Shown here: in pieces, positions 17,207-26,140 of the stretch
How positions within the stretch are numbered: the first letter of the stretch is position 1
Layout: each line of letters opens with the position of its first letter
DNA from: Methylobacterium sp. J-030
GTDB lineage: Bacteria > Pseudomonadota > Alphaproteobacteria > Rhizobiales > Beijerinckiaceae
Assembly (NCBI RefSeq): GCF_022829545.1
Contig: NZ_JAKSYM010000369.1
Coordinates: forward strand, 1 to 64,000
Direction of reading: 5' to 3'
Length of the DNA stretch: 64,000 nucleotides
Position numbers and translations under genes: made by a program
Notes under the pieces: generated by a model
The model's input: the letters and a program-made list of their open reading frames with translations, nothing else
Databases searched by the model: none
What the model was told of the DNA's origin: nothing

Positions 17207-18241
17207 ATGCCGTCCGCCCTGCCCACGATTCTCCTCCTCGCCGTCCCACTCGCCGCCGCCCTCTCGGCGGGGCTGATCCTGCGGCTGTTCCCGCTGCTGC
17301 AGCGCTACGCGCTGGCCCGGCCGAACGCCCGCTCCAGCCACACGGTACCGACCCCGCAGGGGGGCGGAATCGCCGTGGTGACGGCGCTGGTGACGATCTC
17401 GGGCCTGCTCATCGCGGCGCCGGAGATCGGCGGCCGGCCGGACTGGATCTGGCTCGCCGGCTGCGCCCTCGCCCTGGCGGTCCTGGGGGCCGTGGACGAC
17501 GTGCGCCCGCTGCCGGCCAGCCTCCGGCTCGTCGCGCAGGCCGTGGCGGTGGGCCTGCTGGTCTGGCACCTCGACGGGCAACTGCTGCCCGGCTTCCCCC
17601 TCTGGCTGGAACGGGGCCTCGCCCTCGTCGCGGGCCTGTGGTTCGTCAACCTGACGAACTTCATGGACGGGCTCGACTGGATGATCGTGGCGGAGATCGT
17701 CCCGGTCTCCGGCGCCCTGCTGCTGTTCGGCCTCGCCGGATTCCTGCCGCCGCTGCCGGCCCTGGTGGCGGCCTGCCTGCTCGGCGCGATGCTGGGCTTC
17801 GCGCCGTTCAACCGGCCGGTCGCAAGACTCTTCCTCGGGGATGTCGGCGCGCTGCCGATCGGGCTCGTCACCGCGTGGCTGCTCTGGCATCTCGCTGCGG
17901 CGGGAGGGCTCGCTGCCGCGGTGCTTCTCCCGCTCACCTACCTCGCCGATGCCAGCCTGACGCTCGCCGCCCGGGCCGCCCGGGGCGAGCGGATCTGGGA
18001 GGCGCACCGGAGCCACTTCTATCAGCGGGCCACCGTCAACGGGCTCGGCGTCCCGGGCGTGGTCGGGCGGGTCTTCGCGGTCAACCTCGCGCTCGCGGCG
18101 CTCGCCGCCGCGACCTTGTTTTGGCCGTCCTGGCCGGTCACCCTCGCGGCACTCGCGGCCGGGCTCGCCCTGGTCGCGGCCCTGCTCCGCCGCTTCGCCC
18201 GCGCCCCGGCGCCGGCCCCCGAAGGTGCCGCCCACCCGTGA
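17207..18241 (+). CDS. MraY/WecA-like glycosyltransferase (GT4 family)
   Basis: A 344-residue integral membrane transferase that links a sugar-1-phosphate from a UDP-sugar to undecaprenyl phosphate, the first step of an O-antigen or similar polymer. Family motifs: PNARSSHTVPTPQGGG near the N-terminus, DDVRPLP, NFMDGLD (catalytic Asp loop), FLGDVGALPIG and HRSHFYQRA. About ten membrane helices. Its gene overlaps the next by four bases (GTGA), so they are co-translated. WbpL-like rather than WecA, given the epimerase and CapD-like neighbours. The sugar is unknown. Confidence 0.9.
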   Translation: MPSALPTILLLAVPLAAALSAGLILRLFPLLQRYALARPNARSSHTVPTPQGGGIAVVTALVTISGLLIAAPEIGGRPDWIWLAGCALALAVLGAVDDVRPLPASLRLVAQAVAVGLLVWHLDGQLLPGFPLWLERGLALVAGLWFVNLTNFMDGLDWMIVAEIVPVSGALLLFGLAGFLPPLPALVAACLLGAMLGFAPFNRPVARLFLGDVGALPIGLVTAWLLWHLAAAGGLAAAVLLPLTYLADASLTLAARAARGERIWEAHRSHFYQRATVNGLGVPGVVGRVFAVNLALAALAAATLFWPSWPVTLAALAAGLALVAALLRRFARAPAPAPEGAAHP

Positions 18242-19158
18242 CCGGACTGATCGCGCTCACCGGGGCGACCGGCTTCATCGGCCGCCACCTGCTCGCCGAC
18301 CTCACCGCACGCGGCTATCGGGTCCGGGTGCTGCTGCGCCGGCCCACCGCCCTGCCGGAGGGGGCCGCGAGCGCGGTGGTGGGCGACCTGACCCGCCCGA
18401 TCAACATGGCCGCCGCGCTCGCCGGCGTCGACGCGGTGGTGCATTCGGCGGGCCTCGCGCATGCCATGTCGGGCGCCCCGGAGGACGATTACCGCACGCT
18501 CAACACGGAGGCGACGCGCCGGCTCGCCGAGGCAGCCGCGCGCGCAAAGGTGCGCCGGTTCGTGTTCCTGTCCTCGATCCGCGCCCAGGTCGGCCCGAGC
18601 GCGCCGGGCGCGGTCGGGGAGGGCGATCCGGCCGCGCCCACCGACGCCTACGGCCGCTCGAAGCTTGAGGCCGAGCGGGCGCTCGCCGAGACCGGGCTCG
18701 ACTGGGTCGCCCTGCGCCCGGTCCTGGTCTACGGCGCCGGCGTGAAGGGCAACATGGCCGCGCTCCTGCGGCTCGCCCGCAGCGCCTATCCGCTGCCGCT
18801 GGGTGGCCTCGCGGCCCGGCGCTCGCTGATTTCCCTGGAGAGCCTGTCGGCGGCCGCGGACACGGTGCTGCGGGCGCCGGATCCACTGCGCCGAGCGCTG
18901 ATCGCGGCCGATCCGGATCCGCTCAGCCTGCCCGAGATGATCGCGGCGCTCCGCGCGGGCCTCGGCCGCGGCCCGGGGCTCGTCCCGGTGCCGGCCGGCC
19001 TCCTCAAGCTGGCCTGCCGGATGACCGGACGCGACGCGCAATTCGCCCGCATCGCCGAGGGGCTGGTGGCCCGCGCCGAGGGCCTCGCGGCTTTGGGCTG
19101 GCGGCCGGCGGGATCGACCCGGGACGGCTTGGCGCGGCTCGCACGGGCGGAAGGCTGA
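18238..19158 (+). CDS. NAD-dependent epimerase/dehydratase
   Basis: A 306-residue extended SDR enzyme acting on a nucleotide sugar. Visible: Rossmann motif GATGFIGRH at 8-16, VVHSAGLAH, SSIRAQVG, and the catalytic AYGRSK (Y-x3-K). It begins with GTG inside the stop of the preceding transferase gene, which ties it to the same polysaccharide pathway. Its C-terminal half resembles UDP-sugar 4-epimerases or reductases of O-antigen loci. Product sugar not determinable. Confidence 0.88.
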   Translation: MTGLIALTGATGFIGRHLLADLTARGYRVRVLLRRPTALPEGAASAVVGDLTRPINMAAALAGVDAVVHSAGLAHAMSGAPEDDYRTLNTEATRRLAEAAARAKVRRFVFLSSIRAQVGPSAPGAVGEGDPAAPTDAYGRSKLEAERALAETGLDWVALRPVLVYGAGVKGNMAALLRLARSAYPLPLGGLAARRSLISLESLSAAADTVLRAPDPLRRALIAADPDPLSLPEMIAALRAGLGRGPGLVPVPAGLLKLACRMTGRDAQFARIAEGLVARAEGLAALGWRPAGSTRDGLARLARAEG

Positions 19159-19178
19159 GGATACGAGCGCCCGGGTCA

Positions 19179-19283
19179 GGGTTTCCAGAGGGATCAACCC
19201 TATGGCGGGTGTCGGGCGGAGCCCGACGAACCATCCAGGGTCTTGCCCTGGACCCACGAAAGGGATGATCCCTTTCGAAACCC
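19179..19283 (-). repeat. Family C structured repeat, full copy (minus orientation)
   Basis: On the minus strand: GAAAGGGAT-CATCCCTTTC; CCAGGGC-AAGACCCTGG; GTCGGGC-TCCGCCCGAC; and ATAGGGTT-GATCCCTCTGG, closed by GGGTTTC and GGAAACCC. Compared with the copy at 10931 one mini-hairpin is missing and arms differ, but paired arms mostly changed together. It again lies between convergent gene ends. Confidence 0.75.
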
Positions 19284-19304
19284 GAATTTTACCCGCCGTG
19301 CGGT

Positions 19305-21272
19305 TTACGCGGGGCTCATCGCGACGGCCGGCACCCGCCCGGTCCGCGGGGCATGGCGTTCGCGGAAATGCGGCACCGCCGCCTCGAACACCGCCTCCGC
19401 GGCGGCTCGGTCGCCGGCCGCCACGGCGTCGCGCAGCGCGGCCACCCAGGCATCGAGCCGCGTCCGGTCGGCGAAGACCGGGCGCGCCGCCATCACCCCG
19501 TCGATCCCCGCGAGCGCGACGCGCGGCTCGTCCCGGGCAAACAGGATCTCGTTCAGCCGCTCGCCGGGCCGCGCGCCGGTGAACGCGATCTCGATCTCCG
19601 CGCCGGGCTCGAAGCCGGCGAGCCGGATCATCCGTGCGGCGAGGTCGGCGATCCGCACCGGCTGGCCCATCTTGAGCACGTAGACCGCGGCGCGTGCGGA
19701 ATCCGGCCCGGTGCGGGCCTCGCCGTCGGCGTGGGAGGCGGCCGTCAGCACGAGGTCGCAGGCCTCGCGCACGGTCATGAAGTAGCGGACCATCTCGGGA
19801 TCGGTCACCGTCACCGGCCCGCCCCGGGCGATCTGCGCCTTGAACACCGGCACCACCGAGCCGGCCGAGCCGAGGACGTTGCCGAACCGCACGGCGATCA
19901 GCCGCGTGGGGTGACCCGTCCGGGCGGATTGCTCGGCGTCCAGCGCCTGGGCCACCATCTCGGCGAAGCGCTTGGTGACGCCGAGTTGCGAGACCGGCTC
20001 GATCGCCTTGTCGGTGGAGATCATCACCAGTGCCCGGGCGCGGGCCGCCACCGCGGCCTCGGCGACGTTGATCGAGCCGAACACGTTGGTCTTGATGCCC
20101 TCCTGCCAGTCCCGCTCCAGGTAGGGCACCTGCTTGAGCGCGGCGGCGTGGAGCACGTAATCCGGCCGGAACGCCGCGATGACCTGATGCGTCCGCTCCC
20201 GGTCGCGGATATCGGCCAGCACCCCCGTCACCGCGGCGTCGGCGGCCAGGATCGCCGGGTGCGTGAGGATGCCGTGCAAAGCCGGCTCGGAGGCGTCGAG
20301 CACCAGCACGGCGGCGGCCCCGAACGCTACGGCGCGCAGGCAGATCTCGGAGCCGATCGAGCCGCCGCCCCCCGTCACCACCACCCGGCGGCCGGTGAGG
20401 AACGCCTCCAGGCGCACCCGGTCGATGGGCACGGTCGGGCGCAGGAGCAGGTCCTCGATCTCCAGCGGCGCCAGTTCCGGGCCTTGGGTCCCCCCTTGCG
20501 CGCCCTCGCCGAGGCCGGCCACCCGGGCGAGCGGCAGGCCGAGCCGGCGGGCGCGGGCGATCAGGTCGTCGGGCGACGCCTCGGGGACGAGGGCGCTCGG
20601 CGTCGCCACGAGGCGTCGCACCGGCTCGCCCCGGGCGGCGAGGTCGGCCACCACCCGCTCCAGGTCCGGGAAGCCGCCGAGCACGGCCACGCCGCGCATG
20701 AACTGCCCGCGCTCGTCCGCCCGCGGCGAGAGGATGCCCCGGGGCGCGAGCTTCTTCACCGAGCCCGCCTCGATCGCCCGGATCAGCACGTCGATATCGG
20801 CGCCGCGTCCGAGGAGCAGGGTCGGGACCGTGGCGGACCGGGCGCTCGACTGCCGCGAACGCGTGTCCTTGAGATAGCGGAAGGCGAGCCGCGCCCCCCC
20901 CAGGAAGAAGATCTGCAACACCCAGTAGAGCAGGATCGCGATCTTGCCGAAGAAGTAGAAGCCGTAGAGATCGGCCGAGACCAGGACCCAGTCGGTCACC
21001 AGTAGGGCGAGCGCCAGCACGCTCGCGGCTCGGACGATGCCGGCGAGATCCTGCAGGGAGGCGAAGCGCCACTTGGTCCGGTAGAGCCGGAAGCGCGCGT
21101 AGACGAGCCCGGCAACAAGCAGGAACGGCGGCAGCAGCAGGGGCAGGGCGTGCAGGCGCTCGTCCAGCATCCCGCCCTGGAAACGGAACAGGAAGGTGAG
21201 CACCACGGCGGCGGCGGTCGCCGCGAGGTCGTGGGCCACCATCACCGCGGTCTTGTAGTGGCGCTGCTGCAT
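19305..21272 (-). CDS. CapD/FlaA1-like nucleotide-sugar dehydratase/epimerase
   Basis: A 655-residue membrane-anchored enzyme of the WbpM/CapD family. Four N-terminal helices (about 10-30, 42-62, 82-102 and 108-130) are followed by a regulatory Rossmann-like segment and then the catalytic SDR domain with VVVTGGGGSIGSEI near 300, LDASEPALH and MISTDKAIEPVSQLGVTKR. Such proteins make 4-keto-6-deoxy sugars from UDP-GlcNAc for O-antigen or capsule. It converges with the two preceding sugar genes, with a family C repeat in between. Confidence 0.92.
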   Translation of the reverse strand: MQQRHYKTAVMVAHDLAATAAAVVLTFLFRFQGGMLDERLHALPLLLPPFLLVAGLVYARFRLYRTKWRFASLQDLAGIVRAASVLALALLVTDWVLVSADLYGFYFFGKIAILLYWVLQIFFLGGARLAFRYLKDTRSRQSSARSATVPTLLLGRGADIDVLIRAIEAGSVKKLAPRGILSPRADERGQFMRGVAVLGGFPDLERVVADLAARGEPVRRLVATPSALVPEASPDDLIARARRLGLPLARVAGLGEGAQGGTQGPELAPLEIEDLLLRPTVPIDRVRLEAFLTGRRVVVTGGGGSIGSEICLRAVAFGAAAVLVLDASEPALHGILTHPAILAADAAVTGVLADIRDRERTHQVIAAFRPDYVLHAAALKQVPYLERDWQEGIKTNVFGSINVAEAAVAARARALVMISTDKAIEPVSQLGVTKRFAEMVAQALDAEQSARTGHPTRLIAVRFGNVLGSAGSVVPVFKAQIARGGPVTVTDPEMVRYFMTVREACDLVLTAASHADGEARTGPDSARAAVYVLKMGQPVRIADLAARMIRLAGFEPGAEIEIAFTGARPGERLNEILFARDEPRVALAGIDGVMAARPVFADRTRLDAWVAALRDAVAAGDRAAAEAVFEAAVPHFRERHAPRTGRVPAVAMSPA

Positions 21273-21373
21273 CGGGGGCCGGATGGGGTGCCGCGGGGTA
21301 TCCGCCGCGGGACCGGTCCTGTCAACGCGCCGCGGCCGCAGCGCGCCATACGGACGCGCGACCGCCCGGCGGG

Positions 21374-21535
21374 CTATCGGGCGTGCGAGCCGGAGAAGCC
21401 GGTCTTGAAGTTCTTCTGGTAGATCCGGCCCTTGACCGGATATACCTTATCGACCAGCAGAATTCGAACGCGCTCGTTGAAGTCTTCTGTGGTCACGGTT
21501 TGTGCTCGACCGGTAATCAGGGTACGGGCCATCAT
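21374..21535 (-). CDS. Small basic protein of 53 residues, function unknown
   Basis: The reading frame starts ATG ATG at 21535-21530 with GGAGACG just upstream and ends TAG at 21374. The product opens MMARTLITGRAQTVTTEDFN, continues with ERVRILLVDKVYPVKGRIYQ and ends KNFKTGFSGSHAR. It is basic (K/R-rich), has no cysteine or membrane helix, and uses codons like CGT, ATT, GTA and TAT that are rarer in neighbouring genes. The amphipathic, orderly composition and good ribosome site argue it is real. No family recognised. It lies in the 365-base gap between the CapD-like and DUF1206 genes. Confidence 0.6.
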   Translation of the reverse strand: MMARTLITGRAQTVTTEDFNERVRILLVDKVYPVKGRIYQKNFKTGFSGSHAR

Positions 21536-21638
21536 CGTCTCCGCGTCATTGCCCAGGGCACGGGATTGCGCGGAGGGTCCTTTTAAACTGGGGTGTGGCC
21601 CGGCGATTACAATCGCATCGGATGACGAACCGGGCCGA

Positions 21639-22490
21639 TCAGGTCAGGGCCCGGGCCGCGGCGCCGGCCGCGTCGTCGACTTGATCGATGTCGGGAGCCT
21701 CGATGTGCCGATAACGGGCCTGGATCAGCCCGAACGCCCCGAAGGCGGCGTGGCCCGCCGCCACGAGCCCGAGCAGGATCGCGCCGTAGGGCTGGGCCCG
21801 CAACAGGGCGAAGGCCTCGCCGAGCCCCTTGGCGTCGGACGAGCGCTGGTGCCACGCCGCCGCGACGAGGAAGCCGCCGATGATCAGGAAGGCCAAGCCC
21901 CGCGCCGCGTAGCCGAACCGGCCGATCGGCCCGGCCCAGCGCGTGCGGGCTTGGGCGTCGAGGGCGAGCCGGTCGGTGACGTCACCGCGCCACGCCTTCC
22001 CGAGGAAGCCGAAGCCGCCGCCGACCACCGCGAGGCCGGCCGCCGCCACGAGCCAGCGGCCGAAGGGCTTGGCGAGCAGCCAGGCGGTTCCGTCGTGCAT
22101 GCCGTCGCCGCCGCTCATCCCGAGCCCGAGGCTCAGCGATGCGGCGCTGGCGGCGAGGCCGAAGTACAGCGCGGCGCTGACGAGATGCGCGCCCCGCACC
22201 GCCAGCCCCTTGATCGCCGTGCCCCGCCGGTCGGCATCCGTGACGCCTTCGACGAGGCGCCAGAGCGCGAAGCCGGCCAGCCCCAGCGCGATCAGGCCGA
22301 CGAGGGCCGCGCCGAAGGGCCCCGCCAGCACGGTGCGTAGGGCGTCCTTGCTGTCGCCGGCCCGTCCGCCCTGGCCGAACGCCGCCAGCAGGGCGAGGCC
22401 GCCGACCACGAGGTAGACCACGCCGCGGGCGCCGTAGCCGAAACGGGCGACGCGCTCGATCGTGTTGCGGCCGCCGGGGAGGGTGCTCAT
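21639..22490 (-). CDS. DUF1206 membrane protein
   Basis: A 283-residue protein with about six membrane helices arranged as three repeats. Each repeat starts with a basic-aromatic motif before a helix pair: ARFGYGARGVVYLVVGG, AVRGAHLVSAALYFG and GRFGYAARGLAFLIIGG. This is the DUF1206 layout. Its role is not established. ATG 22490 was chosen by family length; an ATG seven codons earlier is possible and neither has a strong ribosome site. Confidence 0.85.
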   Translation of the reverse strand: MSTLPGGRNTIERVARFGYGARGVVYLVVGGLALLAAFGQGGRAGDSKDALRTVLAGPFGAALVGLIALGLAGFALWRLVEGVTDADRRGTAIKGLAVRGAHLVSAALYFGLAASAASLSLGLGMSGGDGMHDGTAWLLAKPFGRWLVAAAGLAVVGGGFGFLGKAWRGDVTDRLALDAQARTRWAGPIGRFGYAARGLAFLIIGGFLVAAAWHQRSSDAKGLGEAFALLRAQPYGAILLGLVAAGHAAFGAFGLIQARYRHIEAPDIDQVDDAAGAAARALT

Positions 22491-22581
22491 ACCGGAATCT
22501 GAAATGCGCATCCGATGCGGGATCGGACAACGTCCGGCCGCGCGTGCCCGATCCGTTGCCGGCGCAGGAGCCTGCGCCGGC

Positions 22582-22923
22582 CTACATCGGCGTGCGTTCG
22601 GCCCGACCGGTCAGCGCCACGTAGAAGCCGAGCCCGTCCTGGGCCGGCAGGGTCTGCAGGCGCTCGATCAGGCCGCGGCGCTTCGCGTCGAGGAGCAGGC
22701 GCCCGGCCGGCTGGAACAGGGTCTCTCCGCCACCCTCCGGGGGCGGGTCGAGCCGGATCGCCACGGTCTTGCCCTTGGCGAAGCGGCTGCGTTCCAGCAT
22801 GTCCTTGAGGGAGGCCTCGGCGGTCGGCCGGTTGGCGCCGCGCAGGTCGAGCACCGATTCCGCGTCCGTCACACCGAGGGAGCCGCGCAGCTTGGCCGCG
22901 TAGAAGTCTTCGAAATGGGGCAA
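22582..22923 (-). CDS. Hypothetical 113-residue protein, possibly Smr-like
   Basis: A small soluble protein opening MPHFEDFYAAKLRGSLG. The middle (VLDLRGANRPTAEASLKDML, then RFAKGKTVAIRLDPPP) faintly recalls the Smr domain, in which D-L-x-G heads a helix and a strand-loop-strand follows; the standard HGxG loop is absent, so this is only a suggestion. The proposed start is TTG at 22923 and the frame stays open upstream, so the N-terminus is uncertain. It follows the first Uma2 gene by 59 bases in the same direction. Confidence 0.55.
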   Translation of the reverse strand: MPHFEDFYAAKLRGSLGVTDAESVLDLRGANRPTAEASLKDMLERSRFAKGKTVAIRLDPPPEGGGETLFQPAGRLLLDAKRRGLIERLQTLPAQDGLGFYVALTGRAERTPM

Positions 22924-22982
22924 GTCCGGTGCCTTGGTGCTCTGCCGGGCCGGGGAAGCCGGCCGTTGAGATCGGATGCGGC

Positions 22983-23546
22983 TCAGACGCTGAGCCCGCG
23001 ATAGATGTCGCGCACCGGCACGGCGCCATCAAGCTCCGGCAGCGCCACGGTGCCGTCGCGCCCGAGGGCCGTCACGCCCAACGCTTCGGCCTCCCGCCGC
23101 CAGACCTCGACCCGGGCCTCGTCGGAATAGACGATCAGCAGGACCTTCAGGCTCGGCACCGTCCGGTAGAAGTCGATCTTGCGGCCGCGGTCCAGGCTCA
23201 TGGTCGAGGGCGAGAGCACCTCGGCGACGAGAAGCGGATCCGAGGCATATCCGTCCGCCAGGGGCGGGTCACAGCGCAAAACCACGTCGGGGATCGGCGC
23301 GAAATCGTCCATCGCGGCGCTGAGGATCGCCAGACCCGGCAGGGCGCGGCAGCCCCGCGGTTCCGCGAGATCGCCGATCCGGCGGATAAGGTTGGCGCCG
23401 ATCGTCTGATGCCGCTCCCCCGGGGACGCCATGAGCACCGGCTCGCCGTCGAGCAGCTCCCAGCGCTCGTGCTCCGGGCATGCTTCTGCCCAGAGCTGGA
23501 ACGTCGCCACATCCATCCGCGCGTTGCGCTTCACGGCCAGGGCCAT
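22983..23546 (-). CDS. Uma2 family putative nuclease, copy 1
   Basis: A 187-residue protein of the Uma2 (DUF820) family, which has a PD-(D/E)XK nuclease-like fold: RWELLDGEPVLMASPGERH near the start, PDVVLRC (acid residue), LLVAEVLSPST (Glu), then the FYRTVPSLKVLLIVYSDE stretch holding the family's basic position. The family is abundant in cyanobacteria and scattered in other bacteria; its role is not settled, though many copies sit in mobile or variable regions. GGAGG precedes the ATG. The next gene upstream is a related copy, giving a tandem duplication. Confidence 0.85.
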   Translation of the reverse strand: MALAVKRNARMDVATFQLWAEACPEHERWELLDGEPVLMASPGERHQTIGANLIRRIGDLAEPRGCRALPGLAILSAAMDDFAPIPDVVLRCDPPLADGYASDPLLVAEVLSPSTMSLDRGRKIDFYRTVPSLKVLLIVYSDEARVEVWRREAEALGVTALGRDGTVALPELDGAVPVRDIYRGLSV

Positions 23547-23606
23547 CGTGGACCTCCGATCGGGGATGAGATTAGCACCGCCGCCGCTTCGCGCACCAGC
23601 GCCGGC

Positions 23607-24167
23607 TCAGAAGGTCACTCGGTCGTAGATCGCGGTCATCGGCAGGGTGCCGCCCAGCTCCGGCAGGTCCACGCTCTCCGCCGGTCCGATCACCTCCATG
23701 GCCCAGTCGGCATCCCGGCGCCAGACCTCGATCCGAGGCTCGTTCTGATAGACGATCAGCAGGGTCTGGAGGCTCGGCACGGTGGCGTAGAAGGCGAGCT
23801 TGCGCCCCCGGTCGTTGGTCATGGTGCCCGGCGAGAGCACCTCGACGATCACCAGGGGATCGTCGACGAAGCCGGTCGGCGGCGTCGGCCCGCAATGGAC
23901 CACGACATCCGGGTAGGGCGCGTAATCGTCCATGGCCGCGCTGAGGATCGCCAGCCCCGGATAGGCGCCGCAACCGCGTTCCCGGGCCAGCGCGTCGAGC
24001 CGCTGGGCGACGTTGAGCACGATGCGCTGGTGCCGGGCGCTCGGGGGCGCCATCAAGACGGGCTCGCCGTCGAGCAGCTCCCAGCGCTCCTCGTCCGGGC
24101 GGGGCTCCACCCATCGCCTGTATTCGGCGACGCGCATGCGCGCTTCGCGCTTCACGGCCAATGCCAT
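23607..24167 (-). CDS. Uma2 family putative nuclease, copy 2
   Basis: A 186-residue paralogue of the Uma2 gene at 22983-23546, similar throughout: MALAVKREARMRVAEYRRWV opens both with small changes, GLAILSAAMDDYAPYPDVVV is nearly shared, and LVIVEVLSPGTMTNDRGRKL matches the active-site region. The gap between the copies is 60 bases and each has GGAGG before the ATG. The frame could begin 11 codons earlier, but the GGAGG sits before 24167. Confidence 0.85.
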   Translation of the reverse strand: MALAVKREARMRVAEYRRWVEPRPDEERWELLDGEPVLMAPPSARHQRIVLNVAQRLDALARERGCGAYPGLAILSAAMDDYAPYPDVVVHCGPTPPTGFVDDPLVIVEVLSPGTMTNDRGRKLAFYATVPSLQTLLIVYQNEPRIEVWRRDADWAMEVIGPAESVDLPELGGTLPMTAIYDRVTF

Positions 24168-24215
24168 GACGGCCTCCGATTCCGTCCCGGAGGTTAGCAC
24201 GGGCCGGCGTCGGCG

Positions 24216-25403
24216 TCAGTCGGCGCCGCGTTGCGCGAGGGTCGCGCCGGCGTTCAGGAAGCGCTGCGGGTCGACCGGCACGCCGTCGATGCGGGTCTCG
24301 TAGTGCAGGTGCGCCCCGGTGGAACGCCCGGTCGAACCGACGGAACCGACCGTGTCGCCCGCTGCGACCCGCTGCCCGGGATAGACCGCGATGCGGGCGA
24401 GATGGCCGAACCGCGTGGTCAGGCCGTGTCCGTGGTCGATCTCCACCATGTTGCCGTAGCCGCCCGCGGCCTCGGCGGCGACCACCCGACCGGGGGCGGT
24501 GGCGCGGGCGGGTTCGCCGTATTCCGCCTTCAGGTCGAGCCCGGTGTGGAGCGCGAGGCCGCGGGTGAACGGGTCGAGCCGGGTTCCGAACGGGCTCGAC
24601 ACGATCGCCTCGCCCCGGATCGGCCGGCCCAGCGGCAGCCCGGCGGCGGTCCGGCGCAGGCGCTCGCCGTCCGCCAGGGACCGCCGGGCCAGCGCGAGGC
24701 TCGCCTCGAAGCCGGCGCCGTCCAGGACGCGACTGTCGAGGGGAACCAGCGGGCCACCGATTCCAGCGGAAGGCGCGTCGAAGCGCGCGGGATCGAGGCC
24801 GGTCCGGCGGATCAGGCCGCGCAGCCTCTGGGCCTCGTCGCCGGCCCGCGCGGACAGGCCGGCGAGGCGCTCCCCTTGCGCCGCCTGCAAGCCGTCGAGG
24901 CGTGCCTCCAGCCGGATCAGCCCGGTCTCGGCCTCGAGAGCGCTCCGGCGCGGCAGGTGGCGGGCGGCCTCGGCGCCGTCGTCGGAGCGCAGGTCCGGCT
25001 CGTCGTCGGCCGGCGCGGGGCCCGCACCGGGGCGCGGGGACAGGGCACCGGTGGCGGTCGGGTCGGCGGGCGTCGGCGGCGCGAGGCCGGCCAGGGCGGC
25101 GGCGCGCCGCTCCAGCTCCGCCTGCCGCTCCAGTGCCGCCGTGACGCGGTCCGCCAGTCCGGTCTCGGTGCCGGCCCGGTCGCGCCGGTCGCGGTCGAGG
25201 CGGTCCCGCAGCTCCGCGAGCTGGGCCTCGTAGGCGTCGCGCATCGCCCCCTGCCGGGCCACGAAACCGGCCAGCACCTCGTCGTGGAAGACGATCAGGT
25301 AGGTCGCGCCCAGCGCCCAGAGCAGCGCGAGGGCGAGGCTTGCCGCGAGAAACGGCGCGGTCCGGCGCGACGCGGAACGCAAGACAATCTTCGAACCCTG
25401 CAT
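24216..25403 (-). CDS. M23 family metallopeptidase (LytM domain)
   Basis: A 395-residue envelope protein, probably a cell-wall hydrolase or activator of one. One membrane helix lies near residues 17-38. A coiled-coil stretch (AQLAELRDRLDRDRRDRAG, then RQAELERRAAAL) follows, then a linker and a C-terminal M23 domain: SSPFGTRLDPFTRGLALHTG (metal His and Asp), RFGHLARI and TGAHLHYE (active-site His pair). Those residues look complete, so it may be active. ATG 25403 is used; an earlier TTG at 25433 is unlikely. Confidence 0.9.
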   Translation of the reverse strand: MQGSKIVLRSASRRTAPFLAASLALALLWALGATYLIVFHDEVLAGFVARQGAMRDAYEAQLAELRDRLDRDRRDRAGTETGLADRVTAALERQAELERRAAALAGLAPPTPADPTATGALSPRPGAGPAPADDEPDLRSDDGAEAARHLPRRSALEAETGLIRLEARLDGLQAAQGERLAGLSARAGDEAQRLRGLIRRTGLDPARFDAPSAGIGGPLVPLDSRVLDGAGFEASLALARRSLADGERLRRTAAGLPLGRPIRGEAIVSSPFGTRLDPFTRGLALHTGLDLKAEYGEPARATAPGRVVAAEAAGGYGNMVEIDHGHGLTTRFGHLARIAVYPGQRVAAGDTVGSVGSTGRSTGAHLHYETRIDGVPVDPQRFLNAGATLAQRGAD

Positions 25404-25488
25404 CAGGACGGCCCCGCGAGAGCCGTCATTCAAGACCGGGTAAGGTTAAGGATCCGTCGAGAGCTGTATCCGCACGCCTCGTCTTTCC

Positions 25489-25956
25489 TCAAGAAAGCGC
25501 GCGGACGGCCGTCAGCACCGCCTTGGCGTGGCCCGGCACCTTCACCTTCGGCCAGATCTTCGCGATCCGCCCGTCCCGGCCGACCAGCACGGTGGTGCGC
25601 GCGACGCCCATGTAGGTGCGCCCGTACATGCTCTTCTCGACCCAGACGCCGTAGGCGTCGAGCACGCCCTTGTCCTCGTCGGAGGCGAGCGGGAAGGCGA
25701 GGCCGTACTTGCCGCAGAACTTGTCGTGGCTCTTCACCGGATCCGGCGAGAGGCCGACGACCTTCGCGTCGGCCTCCGCGAAGTCCGGCAGCAGGCGGTT
25801 GAACTCCTGTGCCTCCAGGGTGCAGCCGCTCGTGTCATCCTTCGGGTAGAAGTAGAGCACGACTTTGTGACCCTTGAGCGCGGACAGCGCGATCCGCCCC
25901 CCCGCAGAGGCGGGCAGGTCGAAATCCGGGGCCGGATCGCCCTCTGACAGCGGCAT
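25489..25956 (-). CDS. bcp: Thioredoxin-dependent thiol peroxidase (Bcp)
   Basis: A 155-residue cytoplasmic peroxiredoxin that reduces hydroperoxides using thioredoxin. Visible: PAPDFDLPASAGG, VVLYFYPKDDTSGCTLEAQEF with the peroxidatic Cys at about 45, and the GVWVEKSMYGRTYMGVARTT segment. The usual second Cys five residues later (CTLEAC in many Bcp) is replaced (CTLEAQ), so it is likely a one-Cys type. GGAAGG precedes the ATG. It diverges from the AsmA-like gene. Confidence 0.93.
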   Translation of the reverse strand: MPLSEGDPAPDFDLPASAGGRIALSALKGHKVVLYFYPKDDTSGCTLEAQEFNRLLPDFAEADAKVVGLSPDPVKSHDKFCGKYGLAFPLASDEDKGVLDAYGVWVEKSMYGRTYMGVARTTVLVGRDGRIAKIWPKVKVPGHAKAVLTAVRALS

Positions 25957-26140
25957 CGTGCCTTCCTTTCGGCCGAATGATGATGTGCAACCGATCCCGT
26001 GCCCGGCAACACGAGACCGCGCCGCGCACGCCCGAGCCAAAACCGGAGTCGCCGCCGCTGTAAAGCGCGGGCGCGCTTCGATCCACCGGCCGCGGAGCCT
26101 TGCGGGCTCTGCGGGCAGAGTCCCCGGAACAAGGGTCCCG

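Noticed and set aside
18022..21072. A 1016-codon minus-strand frame spanning the epimerase and part of the CapD-like gene
   Set aside because: It crosses two real genes of opposite direction out of frame and its sequence is Arg/Pro/Gly-rich shadow, not a protein family.
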